A stretch of 58,161 nucleotides of DNA from Hymenobacter lapidiphilus (GCF_003417065.2 NZ_QVLT01000029.1:1-58161); one strand, 5' to 3'. Shown: positions 1 to 9,037, counted from the stretch's first letter. The notes: generated by a model from the letters alone, not told the origin. A program made the numbers and translations.

Positions 1-1139
1 ACAACGCTGCCGTGCTGGGCGAAATCGGCTACCTGGGCGAGCAGCCCAACGAGCACTTCGAGTTCGTGTTCGACATAAATCTGCTGGCCCCGGCCATGCT
101 GATGAATACTTTCCTGAGTGCCTATCACTCCCGCCCGCGGTTTAGCGGCCGGCTCCGACGGAGCTGGCGCAGTTCCCGGGGCGGCAGCGGCAGGTGCAAT
201 GGCAACTGGCGCGGCAGCCGCCACAGTTTCGGCGGCGGGGCGGGTCCGGAGCTGCTCCATCTGCCGGCCCAGCTGCTGCATGCGGGCCTCCAGCTCGCGG
301 TTGCGGATTTCCGCTTCCTGGCGAGAAGCGGTAATGGCTGCGGCCAGCGCGTTTTTCTCCTGCGTTTCGGCGGCTAGGCGGGCCTGCAGGGCGGTGACTT
401 CGGCAGCAGCCGAAGGCGTGGCGGCCAACTGCTGCTGAAGTTGGGCAATGCTTTGCTCGCGGCTGGCTTCGCGGGCTTCCATCTGCAGGCGCTGCTGCTC
501 CAGCTCGGCAAAAAGCTGCTGCCGCAACTGCTCCAACCGCTGCTGCTCGGCTGCCGCATCGGTGGGTGGTACCGACGGCGCCGGGGCGGTGCCGTAAGGT
601 GGGTCGGCGGGCACGTCGGCGGCCCCGAGCCAGTTCCACAGCTGCCGGGCTTTCTGCTCCCAGAAAGCTGTCGGGTAAGTTTCCTCCTCTTCTTCGTCTT
701 CGATGAGACTGGCCGCCCAGTTCTCCAGCACGGCCGCGGACACCGGCAGCACTGCCGACAACTCCCGCAAGTTCTGAGGCAGTGCTGCAAACGTTGTGGT
801 GGGCCAGTCAGTGGCCGTGTTGGCCGAAACAGCCCCGATGGTAAAACCCGTAATGGCCGTGGCGGGCACCGGCGGCAGTTCGGGCCAGGTACCCATCCAA
901 GCCGCCAGCGCCGTCTGCTGCTGCCGGGTCGTGGTGCCGCCCAGCGCGGCGGCCGGTTGCAGCACGACCACCCGGCCTGGCAGTACAGCCACGGCGGGCA
1001 GCATCTGGTCTTCGGAAACCGCCAGATTCGCCAGCAGCAGCCCGGTTGTGCCGTCAGCTTCCAGCGCGTCGCCCAAATCCGCAAACCAAGTGGCGGCAGC
1101 GGCATTGGCGAAGGGGGCGAAGGTGAGGCGGTGGAGCAT
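1..1139 (-). CDS. Hypothetical protein with long coiled coil, partial at 3' end
   Basis: The frame is open from an ATG at 1139 to the window edge without a stop, and I do not recognise a family. Residues 1-190 look globular, with many Ala, Leu and Trp and an acidic patch (EDEEEE near 147-152). Residues about 194-300 are rich in Gln, Glu, Leu and Ala in a heptad-like pattern, which indicates a coiled coil. Residues 300-332 are an Ala/Pro-rich tail. Homology beyond about residue 333 is doubtful, because the DNA there is shared with an SDR fragment on the other strand; the natural stop was probably near position 130 (out-of-frame TGA and TAG are present). The gene lies 98 nt downstream of the thioredoxin-fold gene on the same strand, so co-transcription is possible. 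No signal peptide is visible. Confidence 0.55.
   Translation of the reverse strand, partial: MLHRLTFAPFANAAAATWFADLGDALEADGTTGLLLANLAVSEDQMLPAVAVLPGRVVVLQPAAALGGTTTRQQQTALAAWMGTWPELPPVPATAITGFTIGAVSANTATDWPTTTFAALPQNLRELSAVLPVSAAVLENWAASLIEDEEEEETYPTAFWEQKARQLWNWLGAADVPADPPYGTAPAPSVPPTDAAAEQQRLEQLRQQLFAELEQQRLQMEAREASREQSIAQLQQQLAATPSAAAEVTALQARLAAETQEKNALAAAITASRQEAEIRNRELEARMQQLGRQMEQLRTRPAAETVAAAAPVAIAPAAAAPGTAPAPSEPAAKPRAGVIGTQESIHQHGRGQQIYVEHELEVLVGLLAQVADFAQHGSV
3..125 (+). pseudogene. Fragment of a short-chain dehydrogenase/reductase (SDR)
   Basis: The plus strand from position 3 reads NAAVLGEIGYLGEQ and then VFDINLLAPAMLMNTFLSAY. This matches the middle of a classical SDR: the NNAG-type motif after beta-4 followed by the D-x-N-L-L helix. 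The homology stops near position 125. The catalytic Ser and Tyr-x3-Lys, which should follow within about 50 residues, are absent. The frame runs on only as the shadow of the convergent gene. The 5' part lies outside the window. The fragment is either a truncated gene or half of an assembly misjoin. The SDR family assignment is fairly secure, but no substrate can be named. Confidence 0.6.
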
Positions 1140-1237
1140 AGGGGAAGCAACGGCGACGAGAACGGTAAAAGTACGCGACGCAACGCCGGACCTTCTGCCG
1201 CTGCTGCTATCAACTGCCAACCAGATCTATCGGGGGC

Positions 1238-2431
1238 CTACTTTTTCGCCCCGGCATCAATGGCCTGCAGCAGCTCTCGCGCATCTTCGTCCGACTCGTT
1301 CTGCAGTTTTGCCTGCTGCAAGGCCGCCTGCGCCGCAGCCTTGGCTGGTGCCTGACGCTGGGCCTGCTGCAGCAGCTTGGCGTACAGCAATAGGGTCTCG
1401 TAGTTGCGCTGCTGCTTCAGTAGCACTGGCATTACGTCCAGTGCGGCCACAATGGCCTCCTGCTGCTGCGCCGCGCCCTGCTCCTTGGCGAAGTGGTACA
1501 CGTAGGTGGCGGTTTTGCTGAGCGTATACGTATCGGGGGCGGGCAGCTGGCTGTAGCGGCGCGTGGAGCGGGCGTAGCGCACCCAATCCCGGCGACCTTC
1601 CAGAAAGTTGATGGTGGCGAGGCTGTTAGCGCGCGCAGTATCGGCGAAGTTGGTTTTGATGAGTTGCCGCAGCTGCTGCAGACCTTGCGCATTAGATTTT
1701 TCACCTAAATCAGATGCCTGGTTTATGATCATGCGGTCGGCTTTATACTGCCGCTCCTCGGCCGAAAACCAGGGCGTAAAATCCGCCTGGTGAGCCAGGA
1801 AATACTGGTCGGTCTGCGGGGTGGAATATTTGAAGATATACCGCAGGTTTTGCTCGCTACGTAGCTGCTCCGCCGATTGCGTGGCCAGGTATTCGGCTAC
1901 CACTTGCGGCTGTGGGTTCTGCTGGCTGGGAAAATTCAGCGCTTGCGAGTAGCGGTAGAGCAAGTCGGGCGTGCGGCTACAACTCTGATACTGCTGTTGC
2001 AAGCTATAAAACGCCGTTTGAGGATCAAATGCGGCCCGGCCCTCGGCCACAAAGTCGGGTGCTTTCTTGTACCCACCGCTGCGATACAGCAGGTTGCCCG
2101 CTGCATCAAGGTAGAGGTAAGTTGGATACGAGATAATGTCGTAGCGGCGCGCAAACGCGGTATCCGCCTCTATATCTACCTTAAACGCTACGAAAGTGCC
2201 GTTGTAATAGGCGGTGGCCGTGGGGTCCTGGAAAGTGCTGTTTTCCATCTCCTTGCAGAAGTGGCATCCCGGAGCGTAAGCGTACACGAAGATGGGCCGG
2301 TGAGTCTGCCGGGCCTTCTCCAACGCGGCGTTCCACGAGGTCAGCTCGAAGGCCAAGGTTGCGGTTTGAGCCCGGGCCACGAGGCCAAGCAGGCACAGCA
2401 GCGCCAGCGTAATCATCCGTTTCATAATCAA
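1238..2431 (-). CDS. Secreted thioredoxin-fold protein with C-terminal helical repeats
   Basis: The 397-residue protein starts with a Sec signal peptide (residues 1-22, ending ARAQ). A thioredoxin-like domain follows, with the redox motif C56-H-F-C59, the cis-Pro segment SYPTYLYLD and a preceding VDIEAD strand. This resembles the thioredoxin_7/DUF255-like periplasmic family used for thiol-disulfide exchange. Residues from about 150 onward are helical and Gln/Ala-rich, with TPR-like spacing. The role is inferred to be a periplasmic disulfide reductase or oxidoreductase. An alternative start lies two codons in (MKRM), which makes a more typical signal peptide. Specificity cannot be deduced. Confidence 0.8.
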   Translation of the reverse strand: MIMKRMITLALLCLLGLVARAQTATLAFELTSWNAALEKARQTHRPIFVYAYAPGCHFCKEMENSTFQDPTATAYYNGTFVAFKVDIEADTAFARRYDIISYPTYLYLDAAGNLLYRSGGYKKAPDFVAEGRAAFDPQTAFYSLQQQYQSCSRTPDLLYRYSQALNFPSQQNPQPQVVAEYLATQSAEQLRSEQNLRYIFKYSTPQTDQYFLAHQADFTPWFSAEERQYKADRMIINQASDLGEKSNAQGLQQLRQLIKTNFADTARANSLATINFLEGRRDWVRYARSTRRYSQLPAPDTYTLSKTATYVYHFAKEQGAAQQQEAIVAALDVMPVLLKQQRNYETLLLYAKLLQQAQRQAPAKAAAQAALQQAKLQNESDEDARELLQAIDAGAKK

Positions 2432-2561
2432 GGGTCTAAAGTCGCCGCTGGCAACTGCCGACGCCGTAAATAACGGCCGTAAGATAGCCTATTTCCCGAA
2501 CCAAACCTGCCAAAACGGCCGCCTGGGCACCCCGGCCCGAAGTGTGCCGTACAAGGGGCCT

Positions 2562-4427
2562 ATGGCTCCTTCTGATTCCTTTTTCGCTAAAAAGCCCCGT
2601 GCCGATGGCAAGCCCGCCCTTTCGGTGCGGGAGCGGTTTTCGGCCCTTAAAAACCTGCCGGCTTTCCTTCGCCTGATTTGGCAGACCAGCCCGGCCCTGA
2701 CGCTGGGCAACGTGGCGCTGCGCCTGCTGCGGGCGGCTCTGCCGGTGGCCATGCTCTACATCGCCCAGCTCATCCTCGACTCCATCATCGGCCTGACCAA
2801 GCAGCCGGCCGATGCCCGCGAGCTGACGCCGATACTCACGCTGGTGGCCCTGGAGTTCGGCCTGGCTATCCTGTCCGATGCCCTGGGCCGCGGCGTGGCG
2901 TTGCTCGACTCGCTGCTCGGCGACCTGTTCGCCAACCAGACCTCCATTCGCCTGATGGAGCACGCTGCCGAGCTGGACTTGGACCAGTTCGAGGACAGCA
3001 CTTTCTACGATAAACTGGAGCGGGCCCGCCGCCAGACGCTTTCCCGTACCGTGCTCATGTCGCAGGTGCTCAGCCAGGCCCAGGATGCCATTACGATGGG
3101 TTTTCTGGCTGTGGGGCTGGTGGCGTTCAACCCCTGGCTGCTGGTGTTGCTGCTGGTGGCGGTGGTGCCGGCCTTTCTGGGCGAGTCGCACTTCAACGAG
3201 CGCAGCTACTCGCTGGTGCACGGCTGGACGCCCGAGCGCCGCGAGCTGGACTACCTGCGCCAGACCGGCGCCTCCGACGACACGGCCAAGGAGGTTAAGA
3301 TTTTCGGCCTTTCGACCTTTCTCACGGATCGGTTCCGGACGTTGTCCGATGATTTCTACGCCAAGAATAAGGCGCTGGTGGTGAAACGGGCTGGCTGGGG
3401 CACGTTCTTCGCGGCGGTGGGCGCGGCGGGCTACTACGCGGCCTACGTCTACATCATTATGCAGGCCGTGGCCGGGGCCGTCAGCATTGGTCAGCTCACG
3501 TTTCTGGCCGGCTCGTTTGCCCGCATGCGGGGCCTGCTCGAAGGGATATTGAGTCGGTTCAGCTCGGTGGCCGAGGGTGCGCTGTACCTGCAGGATTTCT
3601 TCGACTTCTTCCGGCTGGAGCCCCGCATCCGCCGTGACGAAAGCCAGCCGGTGCGGCCTTTTCCCAATCCTATCCGCGAGGGCTTCACATTTGAAAACGT
3701 GGGCTTCCAGTACCGCAACGCCGAAAAATGGGCGTTGCGCCACCTCAACTTCCGCTTGCAGGCCGGCGAAAAGCTGGCGCTGGTGGGCGAAAACGGGGCC
3801 GGCAAAACCACGATGGTTAAGCTGCTCTCGCGCCTCTACGACCCCACCGAGGGCCGCATTCTGCTCGACGGCTACGACCTGCGCGAGTATGACCCGCGGG
3901 AGCTGCGCCAGGAAATCGGGGTGATTTTCCAGGACTTCGTGCGCTTCCAGCTGCCGGCCGGCCAGAACCTGGCCGTAGGCCGCATCGAGCAGCAGCACAA
4001 CCGCCCCCGCATCGAGCAGGCCGCCGCTCAAAGCCTGGCCGATTCGGTTATTGCCAAGCTGCCCGCTGGCTACGACCAGATGATTGGCCGCCGCTTCAAC
4101 GGCGGCGTGGACCTGAGCGGGGGCGAGTGGCAGAAAATAGCGCTCGGCCGCGCCTACATGCGCGACGCCCAGCTCCTGATTCTCGACGAGCCCACCGCTG
4201 CCCTCGACGCCCGCGCCGAGTACGAGGTATTCCAGCGCTTCAAGGACCTGACGCTGGGCAAAACCGCCGTCCTCATCAGCCACCGTTTCAGCACCGTCCG
4301 CATGGCCGACCGCATCCTGGTTATCGAAAACGGCCAGTTCCAGGAAATTGGTAGCCACGAGGAGCTGCTGGCCAACGGTGGCCGCTACGCCGAGTTGTTC
4401 AAGCTGCAGGCGGCCGGGTATCGGTAA
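2562..4427 (+). CDS. ABC transporter, fused permease and ATPase (exporter type)
   Basis: A half-transporter with an N-terminal membrane domain (about residues 40-340) and a C-terminal nucleotide-binding domain. Numbering from an upstream in-frame ATG at 2544, Walker A (GENGAGKT) is at 415-422, the signature LSGGE at 514-518 and Walker B LLILDEP at 534-540, followed by the switch His in LISHRFSTVRMADR. The order permease then ATPase is that of MsbA/LmrA-type exporters, which work as homodimers or heterodimers. The substrate is unknown. The start at 2562 (MAPSDSFF) is preferred because the six residues before it look like leader sequence; 2544 is possible. The gene is divergent from the thioredoxin gene. 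A long open frame on the opposite strand is an artefact of GC-rich codon use. Confidence 0.9.
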   Translation: MAPSDSFFAKKPRADGKPALSVRERFSALKNLPAFLRLIWQTSPALTLGNVALRLLRAALPVAMLYIAQLILDSIIGLTKQPADARELTPILTLVALEFGLAILSDALGRGVALLDSLLGDLFANQTSIRLMEHAAELDLDQFEDSTFYDKLERARRQTLSRTVLMSQVLSQAQDAITMGFLAVGLVAFNPWLLVLLLVAVVPAFLGESHFNERSYSLVHGWTPERRELDYLRQTGASDDTAKEVKIFGLSTFLTDRFRTLSDDFYAKNKALVVKRAGWGTFFAAVGAAGYYAAYVYIIMQAVAGAVSIGQLTFLAGSFARMRGLLEGILSRFSSVAEGALYLQDFFDFFRLEPRIRRDESQPVRPFPNPIREGFTFENVGFQYRNAEKWALRHLNFRLQAGEKLALVGENGAGKTTMVKLLSRLYDPTEGRILLDGYDLREYDPRELRQEIGVIFQDFVRFQLPAGQNLAVGRIEQQHNRPRIEQAAAQSLADSVIAKLPAGYDQMIGRRFNGGVDLSGGEWQKIALGRAYMRDAQLLILDEPTAALDARAEYEVFQRFKDLTLGKTAVLISHRFSTVRMADRILVIENGQFQEIGSHEELLANGGRYAELFKLQAAGYR

Positions 4428-4594
4428 GCGGTTCGCACAATCGTCGTAGGAATATTTTGCGCAGCATGGTACGTTTTTCACGAAGGAGCATTAAAATTGC
4501 TGCTGCCCATTGAAGTAGAATTTAAATAGCGCTTAAACTTATTGGTTATTTGGCTGCTTTGAAGCCAGATAATTATTCATATCTAGCAGAAAAC

Positions 4595-5152
4595 ATGAGT
4601 ATAGTGCATGAGTTCATGGCGCGTGAGCAAACCAAGAAGGGCATATTAGATGGAATTTTCTGGCATGAGCCCCGCTTCTTTTTCGCTAAAGATTTCAAGA
4701 AGACGCGCAAAGAAGTCGACTATACAGCTGGCATTACCATAAAAACAGCATGGTTGCTTAAGGCTATAGCTTGTATTCCCCTTGGAGTGGCATTTTACGC
4801 AGCATCCGTTATGCTACTTTTAATTATGGGGGATATTCACCGCCTGGTTGCTACAGGATTTTTAATTTTAATAACACTATTTATAAGGTTTATCGTCAAG
4901 AACGTCTTTACCAGAAGACTTGAAATAAATAGCAGTCATATACGGGTTAATAAAAAGCCAGTGAAATGGCCGAAAGTTGTGGAAATTTTGCTCATGACGA
5001 AGGATAGTAGCCGATTCGGAGAAGCCTGGCTCATAGTATTTACCACTGATAATAAAATCCATAGACATCCGCTTGTAAACTTGAGTCATTCAGTTGGTGA
5101 AATGTTCGATTATATTAACTTTTATAAGAACAACCAGGGAGCCGTCCAATAA
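4595..5152 (+). CDS. Hypothetical membrane protein with two transmembrane segments
   Basis: The protein has about 185 residues. Two adjacent hydrophobic stretches (WLLKAIACIPLGVAFYA and the LIMGDI...FLILITLFIRF region) are followed by a soluble C-terminal half rich in beta strands. That layout is seen in small bPH/YcxB-like membrane proteins, but I do not recognise a family. The ATG at 4595 (MSIVHEF) is preferred over a TTG at 4550. Codon use and GC are clearly lower than in the flanking genes, suggesting recent acquisition or relaxed expression. It stands alone between the ABC exporter and the deaminase gene. Confidence 0.6.
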   Translation: MSIVHEFMAREQTKKGILDGIFWHEPRFFFAKDFKKTRKEVDYTAGITIKTAWLLKAIACIPLGVAFYAASVMLLLIMGDIHRLVATGFLILITLFIRFIVKNVFTRRLEINSSHIRVNKKPVKWPKVVEILLMTKDSSRFGEAWLIVFTTDNKIHRHPLVNLSHSVGEMFDYINFYKNNQGAVQ

Positions 5153-5324
5153 GACATTGTAAGAACCGAAGGGCACCTTCTTACGCTAACTATCTATCTA
5201 ATGAATTAGCAATCATTGCTGCGCTAACGGAAAAATAAAGCAAAACGAAGCGCTGTTAAAACGTCCCCGGCCACCTCGCGTATGGCGTTAGCACAAGCTA
5301 TCCGTGCCATTTAATCTAGTAGCT

Positions 5325-5831
5325 ATGCCCACCACCCCCCAGCCTCTCACCGACAATGACCTGCCCCACCTGCGCCACTGCCTGAAGCTGGCCGAAGAGG
5401 CCCTAGCGGCCGGTGACGAGCCTTTTGGCTCGGTGCTGGTGGGTGACAACGGTGAGGTGCTGGCCACCGCCCGCAACCGGGTGAACGAGCTCAACAACCT
5501 GGCTCACCCTGAAATTGAGTTGGTGCGTTGGGCCGGCGAAAACCTGTCGGCTGAGGAGCGGAAGGGGGCCACGGTGTACACCAGCGGCGAGCACTGCCCC
5601 ATGTGCGCCGCCGCCCACGGCTGGCTGGGCCTGGGGGCTATTGTGTACCTCAGCTCCGCTCAACAGCTGCAACAGTGGCTTAAAGAAGCGGGTGCGCCGG
5701 CTGCGCCCATTACGTTTCTGCCGGTGCAGGAGCTGATAGTAGGGGCGGAGGTGCGCGGCCCCGGCAGCGGCGAGTTGCTGGAGCAGATTAGGGCGCTGCA
5801 GCTGCGCCGCCACGCCCGCTCCGGCGGATAA
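5325..5831 (+). CDS. Nucleoside deaminase, cytidine/deoxycytidylate deaminase superfamily
   Basis: The 168-residue protein belongs to the zinc-dependent deaminases. From the ATG at 5325, the ligand/catalytic pair is H61-P-E63 and the cysteine pair is C91-P-M-C94 in the motif EHCPMC. The pattern HPEIELVRWA, instead of the usual HAE, marks a distinct nucleoside deaminase subgroup and not TadA itself. Members hydrolytically deaminate purine or pyrimidine bases or nucleosides; the exact substrate cannot be read here. The start at 5325 (MPTTPQP) is preferred over an upstream in-frame codon at 5304, since residues before it show no domain sequence. The gene appears monocistronic. Confidence 0.85.
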   Translation: MPTTPQPLTDNDLPHLRHCLKLAEEALAAGDEPFGSVLVGDNGEVLATARNRVNELNNLAHPEIELVRWAGENLSAEERKGATVYTSGEHCPMCAAAHGWLGLGAIVYLSSAQQLQQWLKEAGAPAAPITFLPVQELIVGAEVRGPGSGELLEQIRALQLRRHARSGG

Positions 5832-5992
5832 GTATTCGGCTCTCTGGCCGCCTGTGGCCGTCTTGGGGCCGTCCTGGAGCAGATGAGGCCGGATAAAGTA
5901 AAAAAATAAGGGCTTTTTCGACTGATAGTCAATCGATAAGCGCGTTGGGTTTCGTAGTTTAGTAAGCACGACTCACCAATTTCCACGCGCTT

Positions 5993-6598
5993 ATGAACTG
6001 GACGATTACTTTACTAGGCGGCGCGAGTATGCTGCTGTCGGGTTGCCTGATGTCACAGGAGGCCCGTGTCGAATCCGACTACAGTTATTCCGGGCAGTTC
6101 CGGCGTTACCGCACCTACGAGTTTGTGAGCGGCGACGGCCTTAACTCCGATACCAGCCGGCTGGGTGAGGCTGTGCGCGACGCCATTCGTACCCGCCTCA
6201 AAGTGCAGGGCTACCGCTTGGCCCGCCGCCGCCCCGATCTATTGATAAACTTTCATCTGTTCGAAGGTGATATGCGCTTCCGGGGCTACTCTCAGGACGA
6301 TTTTACCAAGTGGGTGAAAAACGGTGATGCCGAGGACGAGGACACCCCCAAAGATTCCCGCAAAGGCTACCAGCCGGTCCGGTTGCTGCTCTCGGAAGGC
6401 ACACTACTCGTTACGCTCATCGACAACCGCTCGAACAAGGCCATCTGGAACGGCTACGCCTCGGGCGTGAGCGTGCCGCCCGGTCCGCGGGGTGAGGTGG
6501 TGCTGCGCCGCTCGGTACGCTCCATTTTCGACCAGTATCACGTTTTTACGGCTGGTTATTTAAATGGCCAGAGTCCAGCTGACTCCGACGAAGACTAG
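5993..6598 (+). CDS. DUF4136 domain lipoprotein
   Basis: The 201-residue protein has a lipoprotein signal peptide with lipobox LLSGC (Cys18). It is followed by a DUF4136-like domain: DYSYSGQFRRYRTYEF near the start, then PDLLINFHLF and later a LVTLIDNRSNKAIWNGYASG strand pattern. DUF4136 proteins are envelope lipoproteins common in Bacteroidota and Proteobacteria; their function is unknown. An acidic, low-complexity insert (DAEDEDTPKDS) separates the two halves of the domain. No operon partner is evident. Confidence 0.8.
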   Translation: MNWTITLLGGASMLLSGCLMSQEARVESDYSYSGQFRRYRTYEFVSGDGLNSDTSRLGEAVRDAIRTRLKVQGYRLARRRPDLLINFHLFEGDMRFRGYSQDDFTKWVKNGDAEDEDTPKDSRKGYQPVRLLLSEGTLLVTLIDNRSNKAIWNGYASGVSVPPGPRGEVVLRRSVRSIFDQYHVFTAGYLNGQSPADSDED

Positions 6599-6822
6599 GG
6601 CCCCGGCCCTGGCCGCCGAACCAAACGCCACCCTTCGCAGTTTAACGCTCAGTTCAGCCGCCGGCATCAATCCAGCGCCTGAATAGCAGAACAAGGCGGT
6701 TGCTGCCGGCCATTTGGTTGGGGCAATAGCGCTACCTTCGTGCTAGCCTGCCAATCGGCGGCCACCCATTTTTACCTTTGTAGCAGAGTAGCTCTGCTGT
6801 TGTTCCACAGCACCAACGCCGC
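6599..6822. other. Intergenic region upstream of desaturase gene
   Basis: A 224-nt gap with no convincing open frame. It is GC-rich up to about 6720 and then carries a -7-type box at 6773-6780 just ahead of the desaturase gene. No strong terminator hairpin is apparent after the DUF4136 gene. Confidence 0.4.
6773..6780 (+). promoter_or_regulatory. Bacteroidota -7 promoter box for the desaturase gene
   Basis: TACCTTTG matches the TAnnTTTG consensus of the principal Bacteroidota sigma factor. It lies 42 nt ahead of the ATG at 6823. A clear -33 TTG at the proper spacing is not obvious, so the assignment rests on the -7 box and position. Confidence 0.5.
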
Positions 6823-7947
6823 ATGACCACCAAGCCCCTTCGGTTTACCAACGTCCAGCGTTCTACGTTTTTTGCCACGGTTCGTGAGCGGGCCGACGCC
6901 TATTTCCGCGACAAAAACCTCTCGCGCCACGCCAACGGGGCTATGTGGGCCAAAACCATCTTTTTCCTGGGTTCCTTCGTGCTCACCTACGGGCTGATCA
7001 TCTCCAACCAGTTCAGCGTGCCTGTTATGGCTGGGCTGGCGGCGTTGCTCGGGTCCATCTGCGCCTTTATTGGCTTCAATGTGTGCCACGATGCGCTGCA
7101 CGGCTCGTTTTCGGCCAATAAGCGCGTGAACAAGGGTCTGGGGCTGATTTTTAACCTGATCGGGGCCAGCCCTTACGTGTGGAACATCACCCACAACGTG
7201 GTGCACCATACCTACACCAATATTGCCGGCCACGACGAAGACATCGAGGTAGCGCCCGGTCTGGTGCGGCTCGATGCCAGCGAGCCGGTACGCCGCATTC
7301 AGCGGTATCAGCACTGGTATGCGTTTTTGCTCTATGGGCTGGCTTCGCTCTCGTGGGTACTGCGCAAAGATTACGTGAAGTTCTTCCAGCCCAAAATCGG
7401 GCAGCAGGTGGCCAATCATCCGCGCCGCGAGTATTTCAACCTGTTCTTTTACAAGGCCGTTTACTACGTGCTGTTTATTGTGGTGCCACTGCTGGTGCTC
7501 GATATTACGTGGTGGCAGTGGGCACTGGGCTTTGTGCTGATGCACTTCGTGGAAGGGCTGGTGCTGGGCCTCGTGTTTCAGTTGGCCCATGTAGTAGAGG
7601 GCACGGCTTTCCCGCTGCCCGACGAGCAGAACGACATGCGTGAGGCCTGGGCCGTGCACCAGCTGCGTACCACCGCAAACTTCTCGCCCGACAGCCGGCT
7701 GGCCAGCTTCCTGTGCGGCGGCCTCAACCGCCAGATCGAGCACCACCTGTTCCCGAAGGTCTGCCACATTCATTACCCGGCGCTGGCCCGCATTGTGCGC
7801 GAAACGGCTCATGAGTTCGATCTGCCCTACCTGGAAAACCCCACGTTTGTGGGCGCGCTGCAGTCGCACCACCGGGTGCTGCGGCAGTTTGGAGCTGAGG
7901 CCTGGGCCACGGCGCAGCAGGCCCCGCAGGCGCAGGTAGCAGCGTAG
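6823..7947 (+). CDS. Membrane fatty acid desaturase (acyl-lipid/acyl-CoA type)
   Basis: The 374-residue integral-membrane di-iron desaturase has all three histidine boxes: HDALH at 89-93, HNVVHH at 124-129, and QIEHH at 304-308. A Gln in the first position of the third box is typical of the front-end/delta-5/delta-6-like and linoleoyl-CoA desaturase branch. Hydrophobic segments between boxes (about 44-85 and 210-260) fit the four-helix topology. The enzyme introduces double bonds into membrane acyl chains using O2 and a reductant. No cytochrome b5 domain is fused, so a separate ferredoxin or electron donor is needed. The regiospecificity is not deducible. A -7 box at 6773 suggests its own promoter. 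Confidence 0.9.
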   Translation: MTTKPLRFTNVQRSTFFATVRERADAYFRDKNLSRHANGAMWAKTIFFLGSFVLTYGLIISNQFSVPVMAGLAALLGSICAFIGFNVCHDALHGSFSANKRVNKGLGLIFNLIGASPYVWNITHNVVHHTYTNIAGHDEDIEVAPGLVRLDASEPVRRIQRYQHWYAFLLYGLASLSWVLRKDYVKFFQPKIGQQVANHPRREYFNLFFYKAVYYVLFIVVPLLVLDITWWQWALGFVLMHFVEGLVLGLVFQLAHVVEGTAFPLPDEQNDMREAWAVHQLRTTANFSPDSRLASFLCGGLNRQIEHHLFPKVCHIHYPALARIVRETAHEFDLPYLENPTFVGALQSHHRVLRQFGAEAWATAQQAPQAQVAA

Positions 7948-8010
7948 CTGGCCTGCCCGAAGCGTCCGGGCAGTATTGGAGGCCGGGCTTCCGCTCTGCG
8001 CAATAAAAAG

Positions 8011-8018
8011 TACCTTCG
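8011..8018 (+). promoter_or_regulatory. Probable -7 box for the lipoprotein gene at 8066
   Basis: TACCTTCG differs from TAnnTTTG at one position and lies 47 nt before the preferred ATG at 8066. It also lies downstream of the far-upstream in-frame codon at 7976, which argues against that start. Confidence 0.35.
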
Positions 8019-8065
8019 GCCCGGTTTTGGCCCACCGAATGAACGTACTTTTTATGCGCCACTCT

Positions 8066-9019
8066 ATGAAGACTATTTTCTCCCGGCGCTGGGCCGCCGG
8101 GTTGCTGGCGGGTAGCGCCGGCCTGCTGGCCGTTGGCTGCACCGCGCCGCGTGCCATTGTGAGCACCGGCAAAGTAACGCCCCGGGGCGAGTTTCGGGTA
8201 GGCGGCAACCTGGCTTTCAATGCGCCCACCGAAACCATCAGCAAGGCAGGCTCTACCCTCAAATCGGCCGCCCGCGAGCTGGCCCAGAAGGCCGCCAACG
8301 ACACGGTGCGCTACAACCAGACCATCGAGAAGCTGCAGGTGGCCGCCATTGCCTTCGCCCTCGACCCGGTGCGGCCTTCGTCGGACCTGTACCTGCGCTA
8401 CGGCGTTATCGACCGGCTTGATGTGGGCTACAAGTACGCCTTCGGCTCGCACGTTTTCGATGCCATGTACCAGTTTCTGGGGCCGGTAGGTACGGTCGAA
8501 AACCCCGGTACCCGCCAAGCCGGCGTCACCTACGCCAGCATCGGGTTGCAGTACGCCACCCAGCGCACCAAGCTGCCCAGCATTCCTTTTTTCGACGATA
8601 TAAACGCGCTGCTCGGCTTCCGGGCCTCGCGCCATGACCTTATTGTGCCGCTGGTGTTTAGCCAGTCGTTGGGCGCGGAGGAGGAAATCGGGGCCATTTC
8701 CTACGGTGTGGTGTACGCCCACACGTTCCTGCGCTACGGTCTCACGCCGGGCAGCCTGTTCAATGGGCCGGGCAGCCAGTTCGTGACGGGCAAGGTGCCC
8801 GAGCTGCCCACGGTGCGCCAGAATTTTGGCTCGTACGGGATATTCTTTAATGCCAAACTCGGCTACCGCTACGCCTACGTCATTCCGGCGCTATCGGTCT
8901 ACTACCAGAACTACGGCGAATACCGGCTGCTCAACAACCAAACCACCAAGCTCAGCGGCCTCACCTTTATTCCGAGCCTGGGCCTGCAGTTCCGTATTCC
9001 GGGCTTCTCGCGGCGGTAA
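8066..9019 (+). CDS. Outer-membrane-associated lipoprotein, hypothetical
   Basis: The protein has about 317 residues with a lipoprotein signal: a basic N-terminus (MKTIFSRRW), a hydrophobic core and lipobox LLAVGC. The mature part has alternating hydrophobic and aromatic strands (GEFRVGGNLAF, SSDLYLRYGVIDRLDVGYKYAF, AKLGYRYAYVIPALSVYYQNYG, LSGLTFIPSLGLQFRI). This suggests a small beta-barrel or autotransporter-like fold in the outer membrane. I do not recognise a named family. The ATG at 8066 was chosen over 8039 because it gives the compact lipoprotein signal. A hairpin at 9038-9075 follows the stop. Confidence 0.65.
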   Translation: MKTIFSRRWAAGLLAGSAGLLAVGCTAPRAIVSTGKVTPRGEFRVGGNLAFNAPTETISKAGSTLKSAARELAQKAANDTVRYNQTIEKLQVAAIAFALDPVRPSSDLYLRYGVIDRLDVGYKYAFGSHVFDAMYQFLGPVGTVENPGTRQAGVTYASIGLQYATQRTKLPSIPFFDDINALLGFRASRHDLIVPLVFSQSLGAEEEIGAISYGVVYAHTFLRYGLTPGSLFNGPGSQFVTGKVPELPTVRQNFGSYGIFFNAKLGYRYAYVIPALSVYYQNYGEYRLLNNQTTKLSGLTFIPSLGLQFRIPGFSRR

Positions 9020-9037
9020 CTGGGCTGTAAGCTAAGC

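Noticed and set aside
374..1213. 279-residue minus-strand frame starting MIAAAAEGPALRRV
   Set aside because: Shadow of the coiled-coil gene read from 1139 in another frame; Arg/Pro/Cys-rich composition and no family resemblance.
2436..4481. 681-residue minus-strand frame opposite the ABC exporter
   Set aside because: Antisense shadow; composition (His, Gln, Val-rich) typical of GC-rich reverse frames, while the plus strand has all ABC motifs.
6772..8304. 510-residue minus-strand frame over the desaturase
   Set aside because: Antisense of a clear membrane desaturase with three histidine boxes.
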